From Phoronis pallida (lineage: Eukaryota > Phoronida > Phoronidae), in contig JAOXYC010216795.1 in the NCBI GenBank assembly GCA_028565715.1, positions 1-11,115 of the forward strand: DNA of 11,115 nucleotides. Reading direction: 5' to 3'. The translations under genes were made by a program, and so were the position numbers. Shown here piece by piece: positions 7,801-11,115 of this stretch. Within the stretch, counting starts at the first letter, position 1. The number at the start of each line of letters is the position of its first letter. The notes beneath the pieces were generated by a model, which was not told the DNA's origin, did no database searches, and saw nothing but the letters and a program-made list of their open reading frames with translations.

Positions 7801-9563
7801 TGGGCAGGTTGTGCATGAGTCTTCGACTTTATTGTATTAGCTCGTTGTTCATATGCCGTTCCAGATTTTTGTTTGACTCTTGATTGCATGTTATGATTAT
7901 GTGTTTGTACGCAGCCTTAAGGCTTGTCATTCTACAAATAAAGCTTGAAAATGGTGGAAGCTCCATCGAAACATGTTGCGACTTAAAAACTTGGTTGTTT
8001 TTATTAGAATTCTCAAGAAATGTGTTTTAATTATTTACAGCTGATGAAGTTTTAACATCTATATCACAAGTTGCTGTATTTGTCCGTCGCTGGAGGCCCT
8101 CAAAGTATGAAGTGGATCCATTTCAAGAGGTCGTTCTTATTCAAGCTACCACCAAAGAACTCAAATGCAAGGTAAGAATGTGTATGTTGTATAACTAAAA
8201 AAATTGAAACTCATAGAGACGCTTTCATATCTTAACAAATATCTATGTCAGTTTTGCACTCTCTAGTGTTATAGAAATATTGTCAAAAAAAAAAACTGCA
8301 AAAATTGGAACAATTCACCCTTCACTCCTTCTATGAGAAATTAAGATTCTTGATCTTGTGTTTAATTTCGGTCTTAACCCAAAAAGGCTCAGTTATACAA
8401 GCATAATCTTATCAAAGAGGAAAATTAGCTTGTTTAAGAAAATTATCGTTATTTGTTTACTTTGAAATAAATAATTTTAAAAAACGAAAAGAAGGATCCT
8501 GTACATGTTCATGAATTTTAAAAATTCTGAATGATGTTCTTTTTTTCAGTTAGCAGAAATTTCCGGTATTGATGAAGAAAATGTTGAATTTGCCAAAGGT
8601 CGTGGCACGTTCCCAAGTGATATCTCAATGATGGAAATTCAAGATGACCTGGAGTGGAACCCTCAGGTGACATCTCTTAATGCCTGGCCGCTCTATATCA
8701 GCGACGATGGACATGTGTTATACTACAGGTAAATTCTAATTCAGTATAAATAAAATTGGCAATTAAAAATGATAAAATTGACTCTGGCACTGAAGTAAGA
8801 CGATGGTGAAATCCAATTTTGGGTGAAAAAATTATAGTACTTGTGTCTTGTTCTTTGATTTTTTGAAATCACTCAATAAAAATTTGTATTGACTCCAATG
8901 TCATGTTAGATCTTACATGATCAGTTCATGTCAGATACTAGGGCTTTGTACGTAACGTATTCCTTATTTGTTAGTTTTCAGTAAAATCGCTAGTAATTAG
9001 TTTCCATTTGTCCATGACTTAACCAGATTCTCAACACAAAATTTGTTCATAACCTCTCAAATTGCATCAGTTATGAACAAAATTACGAACTCATTAGAAT
9101 CATTAGGGGATGCAGGTGGCTCAGTGGTAGAGAGTGTGCCTCTAAACCCAGAGGTCCATGGATTGAGCCCCAGCAGGGGCCCCATTTGTGTTTTTGGGCA
9201 AAACACTGCACCTAGGTGAAGAAATGGGTACCAGGTTAGGATAGTTGAAGGAATCTGAAAAAGAAGCTGGTAGAGCTAAAAAATGCGGCTCCCCTTTGTA
9301 TACTCCCCAGGTAGTTGAGAATGCTATATGAGTGAACGGAGAGATAATAATCATTATAAAGCGCTTTGAATAAAAAGCGCTAATATAAACACCAACATTA
9401 TTATTATTATTGATCATTATTATGATAACTCGAGGAAATTAAGTGTAGAATTATCTCCATAATTGTAAGATGTTACATATACATGTTCCAGGGACAAGAC
9501 CGAGGTATTGAAAGAGCTGAGTGAAGATGAAAAGAAAGAACTGCAACAGAAAGAAAACTCTAG
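1594..9563 (+). CDS. USP47: USP47, ubiquitin carboxyl-terminal hydrolase 47 (3' half, 11 exons)
   Basis: USP47 is a cysteine-protease deubiquitinase. In vertebrates and flies it is known for acting on DNA polymerase beta in base-excision repair and in signalling turnover, in cytoplasm and nucleus. The catalytic Cys/His exons lie upstream of the window. The coding join is 1594-1801, 2546-2661, 3319-3438, 4104-4788, 5564-5739, 5960-6040, 6417-6532, 6901-7019, 8041-8171, 8550-8728 and 9492-9563. That gives 667 codons plus 2 bases, all phases agreeing. The product aligns by eye along the C-terminal half of vertebrate USP47. Landmarks include LLLGGVKS-like, [69 protein letters not shown] and [14 protein letters not shown]. 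These are the ubiquitin-like modules shared with the USP7 family plus an acidic disordered linker in exon 4. The last visible exon ends at a donor, so the protein continues, but its conserved tail is not found. Confidence 0.95.
1882..1954 (-). repeat. tRNA-like SINE head
   Basis: On the - strand the D-arm/A-box TAGCTCAGTTGG is intact. The T arm is perfect (CTGGG, seven-base loop TCCGATT, CCCAG) and contains a near-consensus B box. The 5' seven bases (CCCTCAG) do not pair with the 3' acceptor bases (TCCAGCA), and the anticodon stem does not form. So this is a tRNA-derived SINE head or tRNA pseudogene, not a working tRNA gene. A possible SINE body continues leftwards to about 1810, but I could not delimit it. 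Confidence 0.7.
2253..2496. repeat. Nested foldback (hairpin) element
   Basis: Three sets of inverted arms lie together. The innermost is a perfect 15-bp pair, 2398-2412 and 2428-2442, with a 15-base loop. Around it is a 15-bp pair with one mismatch, 2382-2396 (TAGATTATGACCTGG) and 2482-2496. To the left, 2255-2264 (AGCTATGGAA) pairs perfectly with 2362-2371. It may be one MITE or two adjacent ones. It ends 49 bases before exon b. Confidence 0.7.
2546..2661 (+). CDS. USP47: USP47 exon b
   Basis: Acceptor CAG is at 2543-2545 and donor GTGAGT at 2662. The split codon G|GA gives Gly. The exon encodes the first strands of a ubiquitin-like module ([11 protein letters not shown], then [19 protein letters not shown]). 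Exit phase is 0. The open frame continues by chance into an intronic SINE, which is not coding. Confidence 0.92.
2695..2893 (+). mobile_element. SINE-like insert with 14-bp target-site duplication
   Basis: A GC-richer block sits in the AT-rich intron. It contains GAGCAAGACACTTTACTGGC and other phrases typical of SINE bodies in marine invertebrates, and ends in an AAATAAAG/T-rich tail. It is flanked by identical 14-base direct repeats, TTTACCAGGTTTGT, at 2681-2694 and 2894-2907, a clear insertion signature. I see no intact tRNA-type A and B boxes at its left end, so it is probably 5'-truncated. It begins only 33 bases after the exon b donor. The frame open from exon b into it is fortuitous. 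Confidence 0.75.
2908..3318. other. Intron remainder, no feature seen
   Basis: AT-rich intron sequence between the SINE-like insert and exon c. I find no gene, long open frame or strong repeat in it. Confidence 0.6.
3319..3438 (+). CDS. USP47: USP47 exon c
   Basis: Exactly 40 codons between acceptor TTGCAG (ends 3318) and donor GT at 3439. It encodes [20 protein letters not shown] and then a [12 protein letters not shown] segment, the rest of the ubiquitin-like module begun in exon b. In vertebrate USP47 the corresponding stretch includes a VLERCYNDLR-like motif. Confidence 0.93.
3439..4103. other. Intron c-d, AT-rich, one small hairpin
   Basis: No gene or recognisable mobile element. A perfect 9-bp inverted pair (GATCAAATA at 3799-3807, TATTTGATC at 3818-3826) forms a short hairpin. 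Its meaning is unknown and it may be chance in AT-rich DNA. Confidence 0.5.
4104..4788 (+). CDS. USP47: USP47 exon d (long exon with acidic linker)
   Basis: Acceptor is TTTTCCAG (ends 4103) and donor GTGAGT starts at 4789. The exon is 228 codons plus one base. It starts IFVECSG and contains [12 protein letters not shown], matching the conserved KLLDRHANTIRL of vertebrates. A basic helix follows ([19 protein letters not shown]). Then comes a long low-complexity Ser/Asn/Asp/Glu linker with no predicted fold, ending [10 protein letters not shown] and EEEKQYFKS, which correspond to the vertebrate TWDTAEED and YFK region. The linker sequence diverges from vertebrates, but its position and acidity are conserved. 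Confidence 0.93.
4789..5194. other. Intron d-e left part, no feature seen
   Basis: AT-rich intron from the exon d donor to the MITE. I see no gene or clear repeat. Confidence 0.55.
5195..5512. mobile_element. 318-bp MITE with terminal inverted repeats
   Basis: The ends are inverted copies: TTTACGGTATTTTC at 5195-5208 and its exact complement at 5499-5512. The similarity continues inward, where CATTTTGGGACAC on the left matches GTGTCCCAAAATG on the right after a four-base offset. The inside carries several further copies of a TTGGGAC/TTTGGAC word (near 5216, 5233, 5285, 5324, 5389 and 5432). There is no transposase frame, so it would depend on a full-length relative. The target-site duplication is not clear. 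It ends 51 bases before exon e. Confidence 0.75.
5564..5739 (+). CDS. USP47: USP47 exon e
   Basis: Acceptor is TTTTATTGCAG (ends 5563) and donor GTAGGA starts at 5740. The split codon G|AT gives Asp, then [19 protein letters not shown]. Further on are [15 protein letters not shown] and LTSYSDDSK. This is the start of a second ubiquitin-like module of the USP7/USP47 C-terminal type. Exit phase is 0. Confidence 0.95.
5960..6040 (+). CDS. USP47: USP47 exon f
   Basis: A 27-codon exon between a strong T-tract acceptor (TTTTTTCAG, ends 5959) and donor GTTGGT at 6041. It encodes [20 protein letters not shown] and then LQINEKE, nearly the same as vertebrate [18 protein letters not shown]. It is one of the best-conserved stretches in the window. 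Confidence 0.96.
6060..6245. repeat. GC-rich hairpin-bearing repeat
   Basis: This block is clearly more GC-rich than the flanking intron and ends in a hairpin, CAGTCCCTCGA at 6204-6214 pairing with TCGAAGGGACTG at 6221-6232 (one bulge). It looks like an inserted repeat, possibly a MITE or SINE fragment, but I cannot name the family. Boundaries are approximate. Confidence 0.45.
6270..6392 (+). repeat. Degenerate ~20-bp tandem repeat
   Basis: About six diverged units of 18-23 bases, built on a TATATTTTCACATTTTGACC-like consensus. The ACATTTTGA core recurs near 6281, 6301, 6344 and 6366. It is a small minisatellite that ends 24 bases before the exon g acceptor. Confidence 0.65.
6417..6532 (+). 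CDS. USP47: USP47 exon g
   Basis: Acceptor is TTTGTAG (ends 6416) and donor GTGAGT starts at 6533. The exon is 38 codons plus two bases. It encodes [20 protein letters not shown] and a charged helix ending DVPVNR. Vertebrate USP47 has KFLLDAVFAKGMTV at this place. The acceptor lies 24 bases after a degenerate tandem repeat. Confidence 0.94.
6533..6900. other. Intron g-h, no feature seen
   Basis: AT-rich intron with no gene, strong repeat or RNA-like structure that I can support. A - strand open frame (6804-6989) is the shadow of exon h and its flank. Confidence 0.55.
6901..7019 (+). CDS. USP47: USP47 exon h
   Basis: Acceptor is TTGTTACAG (ends 6900) and donor GTATGT starts at 7020. The split codon AG|A gives Arg, then [15 protein letters not shown] and [19 protein letters not shown]. 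This matches the vertebrate FRLRKKTWKNPGTVF and NWEVFLEVLDG blocks. Exit phase is 1. Confidence 0.95.
7020..7452. other. Intron h-i left part
   Basis: No gene seen. A loose inverted pair built on GGGTATG/CATACCC (about 7205 and 7275) is imperfect and may be chance. The 5' edge of the Penelope remnant may extend into the right end of this stretch, but I could not recognise it. Confidence 0.45.
7453..7840 (+). pseudogene. Penelope-like element GIY-YIG endonuclease remnant
   Basis: This is the C-terminal end of a Penelope-like retroelement polyprotein, where a GIY-YIG endonuclease follows the reverse transcriptase. The first part is in one frame (7453-7563: QLVFKSF, then [17 protein letters not shown], which includes the 'VVY' of the GIY motif). 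At the A-run 7561-7564 one base too many shifts the frame. The second part (7565-7840) reads [20 protein letters not shown] and KEHL, then ends LREAIQI and LNPSLNGQV before the TAG stop. The YVG, catalytic-type Arg and C-terminal KEA-like Glu positions are recognisable. A stop at 7450-7452 marks where the frame degrades, and no reverse transcriptase is present. It is a dead, 5'-truncated copy in the sense orientation of USP47. Confidence 0.8.
7841..8010 (+). mobile_element. Probable 3' non-coding tail of the Penelope-like copy
   Basis: It follows the endonuclease stop directly. It has an AATAAA at 7937-7942 and then GGTGGAAGCTCCATCGAAAC (about 7953-7972). That segment resembles the stem II plus GAAA part of the hammerhead ribozymes known in Penelope-like elements, but the CTGATGA core is not intact. 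The right edge is not defined; exon i begins at 8041. Confidence 0.4.
8041..8171 (+). CDS. USP47: USP47 exon i
   Basis: Acceptor is TTATTTACAG (ends 8040) and donor GTAAGA starts at 8172. The split codon G|CT gives Ala. The exon encodes [20 protein letters not shown] and then [19 protein letters not shown], matching vertebrate [20 protein letters not shown]. Exit phase is 0. Confidence 0.95.
8172..8549. other. Intron i-j, no feature seen
   Basis: AT-rich intron with a short A-run near 8285. No gene or clear repeat is found. Confidence 0.55.
8550..8728 (+). CDS. USP47: USP47 exon j
   Basis: Acceptor is TTTTTTTCAG (ends 8549) and donor GTAAAT starts at 8729. The exon is 59 codons plus two bases. 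It encodes [20 protein letters not shown], then [20 protein letters not shown] and [18 protein letters not shown]. Vertebrate [14 protein letters not shown] and LNVWPLYICDDG blocks align without gaps. Confidence 0.96.
9042..9081. repeat. 12-bp inverted repeat
   Basis: TTTGTTCATAAC (9042-9053) and its exact complement GTTATGAACAAA (9070-9081) flank a 16-base loop. It lies just upstream of the SINE. It may be a fragment of a foldback element or chance. Confidence 0.4.
9106..9412 (+). mobile_element. tRNA-derived SINE
   Basis: The head has an A box fitting TRGYNNARNNG (TGGCTCAGTGG at 9117-9127) and a degenerate B box (GGATTGAGCCC at 9160-9170), the internal RNA polymerase III promoter of tRNA-derived SINEs. 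The body includes GGGCAAAACACTGCACCTAG. The 3' part has the paired AAAGCGCTTTGAAT and AAAGCGCT words and ends in a TTATTATTATTATT-type tail. A possible 7-bp target-site duplication, ATCATTA, lies at 9099-9105 and 9413-9419. Open frames crossing it on the - strand are not coding. It ends 79 bases before exon k. Confidence 0.85.
9492..9563 (+). CDS. USP47: USP47 exon k (last firmly identified exon)
   Basis: Acceptor is ATGTTCCAG (ends 9491) and donor GTATGA starts at 9564. The split codon AG|G gives Arg, then [20 protein letters not shown] and ENS plus two bases of the next codon. Vertebrate USP47 has YYRDKTEELMELTDEQRNEL here. Exit phase is 2, so at least one more exon must follow. In vertebrates it encodes a short basic tail. 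Confidence 0.92.
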
Positions 9564-9753
9564 GTATGAATTTTGACCCTTTCTATATTGTACACATTTA
9601 TGGTTGACATTATAGAGATTGGAATCTATGTGAAAGCACATCAGTGGTCTGTTCCACGAACATTTGGATTTGGTTTCACTGTCACAAATAAGTTTTTATC
9701 AAATAATCCTCATGTTCATTTTATGATTTTATGACTATTTTCTTATTTTGCAG

Positions 9754-9796
9754 AATACTAGAAATGTGGGTTATAAAATTAATAAAAACATTCTAA
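9754..9796 (+). CDS. Candidate alternative terminal exon of USP47
   Basis: A strong acceptor (T-rich tract, then CAG at 9751-9753) is followed by a frame that completes exon k's split codon as Arg. It then adds 13 residues (ILEMWVIKLIKTF) and stops at TAA 9794-9796. An AATAAA lies at 9781-9786, inside the coding part. The peptide does not resemble the conserved USP47 tail. This is either a lineage-specific short last exon or a chance acceptor; transcripts are needed to decide. Confidence 0.25.
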
Positions 9797-9924
9797 ATTT
9801 TTGATGACAAAAACATGTTTAGTAAAATTTGGAATGGTGAAGATTAGACGGACCAATATTAGAGATTATTAATCACTTTGGATACTTGAATGATTATTAG
9901 TAATTATGAATCTCTTCCAGCAAC

Positions 9925-10019
9925 CATCCTGGTCACATCACGTGACCCTATTCCCTCAACTGAGGGAAAAAACATTTTCCTAAGTTCAGGGAGAAGGGTC
10001 CTGTGATGTGACCAGGATG
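9925..10019. repeat. 95-bp foldback element
   Basis: CATCCTGGTCACATCAC at 9925-9941 is perfectly complementary to 10003-10019. The pairing continues imperfectly inward (CCCTATTCCCTCAACTGAGG against the complement of TTCAGGGAGAAGGGTCC) for about 40 bases per arm. In the lectin transcript it would fall in the 3' untranslated region, 54 bases after the stop codon, and could fold as a long RNA hairpin. It is probably a small MITE. No target-site duplication is evident. Confidence 0.75.
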
Positions 10020-10072
10020 AAACAGACCCTTGGTAGAGTTTGCATACCATGTGCTACATTGTTTCACAATTT

Positions 10073-10212
10073 TCACATTTCACAAATGTAGCTCTTCTGG
10101 CGTCCACATAAGTTTGGAAGCCATGTAAAGTGGTAGCGATGACTCTCTCCGATTTCGTTGTTTATAATCAAGCAATCCCATCCCTTGTCAGAGCTGTGTG
10201 ATGCTGTAATTC
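10073..10212 (-). CDS. C-type lectin-like gene, last exon
   Basis: Acceptor is TTTATTCCAG (ends at 10213 on the - strand). The exon is two bases plus 46 codons including TGA at 10075-10073. It encodes ITASHSSDKGWDCLIINNEI, then HRYHFTWLPNLCGRQKSYIC and EM. The spacing of the three cysteines and the YICE ending are diagnostic of the second half of a C-type lectin fold. I see no AATAAA on the - strand between here and exon k. Confidence 0.88.
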
Positions 10213-11115
10213 CTGGAATAAAGGCAGATTATTATGACATATAATAACATTCAGTTCTTCTGTAGTATCTTTCATCACTACTTAGCAATGTTAAATATCT
10301 TTTAAAAAATTATCATTTCCCTTGGTCAAACATTATTACTGCCTTCAGTTGTTATATACCATCCCAAGTTGAGATGTAAGCCTTTAAAAACAAAGCGCAT
10401 GCTTTACATTAACTTAACATTACTACCCAGTTCACTCTAGTGCCATCTCAGATCCCAGGGAAGCATACAACAGGCTGCTGTCTTGAAGAACAACCATTGC
10501 AAGACATCACAAATACCGGTATCCTAGCCCAGTTGGACATTTTTTTGCCTACCCAAATACAACTGAGTTAGGGCACTTCGTCTTCATTGATCAACAAATT
10601 AAGTTATCATTTTACTAGAGTAAATTAAATGTTTTAAAAAGTGTAAGCTTACTTGGATGAAAGTTGAATTTAATAGCATCATCGGTTCCACTCCATACAA
10701 AGGTGTTTGTGTCATTTCGTTTACCTCCTACCCAGATTGATTTGATTTCTTTTGCCTTCTCCTTCATCAACATTTTGAGTGCCTCCAACTCGCCAACTGT
10801 TTCAATCACCGCTAGATGAGCGCCGTATGATGCACATGTCTTTTCTGCAACCGGTACAGATGCCACAGTTGTACTGAGTTTATAACAACCATAATCATTT
10901 CCGACGAAATCATGGGCCCGACAGAGTGTTGACAATCTTACTTTTAACGTACCAAGGATTTGTTCAGTGTTTTTCATCTGCGAAGAAAGTCCGTTGATTT
11001 CCGTGTTTATTATTTGCTTGACAGCTACAAGCTGTGTACCAAGTATGTTGATTTTGCTCTGAACTTGAAGATTTGAGAGAACCGTTTGTGAAGCAACACC
11101 ACTGATTTTACTGTC
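10073..11115 (-). CDS. C-type lectin-like domain protein (partial, last two exons)
   Basis: The coding join on the - strand is 11115-10653, then 10212-10073, with phases agreeing (1 base plus GA, giving Arg). The upstream end is off the window. About 60 residues of heptad-like sequence (for example NILGTQLVAVKQIINTEI and NTEQILGTLKVRLSTL) form a likely coiled-coil stalk for oligomerisation. A long-form C-type lectin fold follows: C-x-CYK opening, EKTCASYGAHLAVIET, SIWVGGK, FVWSGTDD, WDCLII, then LPNLCGRQKSYICEM and stop. Six cysteines fit the three usual disulfides. The EPN/QPD and WND motifs that bind calcium and sugar are missing, so binding is probably calcium-independent or to another ligand. 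A signal peptide or membrane anchor would be upstream. Such proteins are secreted or cell-surface recognition molecules; the ligand is unknown. Confidence 0.88.
10213..10652. other. Intron of the lectin-like gene
   Basis: A 440-base intron with GT-AG borders on the - strand. It contains a 10-bp palindrome ATACCGGTAT (10513-10522) but no gene or mobile element I can recognise. Neither strand encodes the missing USP47 tail here. Confidence 0.6.
10653..11115 (-). CDS. C-type lectin-like gene, penultimate exon (partial at window edge)
   Basis: The frame is open from the window edge for 154 codons plus one base to the donor GTAAGC (10652 leftwards). It contains the coiled-coil stalk and the first half of the lectin fold up to KFNFHP. 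The first ATG inside it (10977) is an internal Met, not the start, because the frame continues upstream with the same heptad pattern. The bases before it (TTTCTTCGCAG) resemble a splice acceptor, so an exon start at 10977 cannot be fully excluded. Confidence 0.85.

Noticed and set aside
8041-8050. CTGATGAAG at the start of exon i as a hammerhead core from the nearby Penelope element
   Set aside because: It encodes the conserved USP47 frame (Ala-Asp-Glu) directly after a splice acceptor, and no matching stem plus GAAA follows.
9142-9641. - strand open frames of 91 and 73 codons
   Set aside because: One crosses the SINE and the other is opposite exon k; neither has recognisable protein features.
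10513-10522. Palindrome ATACCGGTAT
   Set aside because: Ten bases, isolated in an intron; easily chance.

Overview
The window is animal genomic DNA: AT-rich, intron-rich, with canonical GT-AG splice sites and many retroelements and foldback repeats. There is no sign of bacterial gene organisation. The protein similarities and the SINE/RTE/Penelope mix suggest a marine invertebrate. An ambulacrarian or other deuterostome is my guess, not a proven placement.

The backbone of the window is the 3' half of a USP47 orthologue (ubiquitin carboxyl-terminal hydrolase 47) on the + strand. I resolve eleven consecutive coding exons between 1594 and 9563. All are joined by GT-AG introns with matching phases and give 667 codons plus 2 bases. 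They encode the ubiquitin-like modules and the acidic linker that follow the catalytic domain. The catalytic exons lie left of the window. The expected conserved C-terminal tail is not found. A candidate short alternative last exon sits at 9754-9796; otherwise the last exon lies beyond 11115.

On the - strand at the right edge is a C-type lectin-like gene. Its last exon is 10073-10212, and the preceding exon, 10653 to the window edge, encodes a coiled-coil stalk and the first half of the lectin fold. The fold keeps six cysteines but lacks the usual calcium/sugar motifs. Relative to USP47 this gene is either tail-to-tail or nested in antisense, depending on where the real USP47 end is.

The introns hold the other content. 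At 1-1555 is the 5' end of an RTE/BovB-type LINE in antisense with an intact endonuclease domain. At 1882-1954 (-) is a tRNA-like SINE head. A nested foldback lies at about 2253-2496. A SINE-like insert at 2695-2893 has a 14-bp target-site duplication. A 318-bp terminal-inverted-repeat MITE lies at 5195-5512. A GC-rich hairpin repeat at about 6060-6245 is followed by a roughly 20-bp degenerate tandem array at 6270-6392. A frameshifted Penelope-like GIY-YIG endonuclease remnant lies at 7453-7840. A tRNA-derived SINE lies at 9106-9412. A 95-bp foldback at 9925-10019 lies just past the lectin stop codon. Several of these elements end only 25-80 bp upstream of a USP47 3' splice site.

I did not find a new multi-gene system. 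The most interesting points are the unresolved USP47 3' end with the antisense lectin gene, the motif-poor lectin fold, the elements crowding the splice acceptors, and the Penelope remnant with a possible decayed hammerhead ribozyme.
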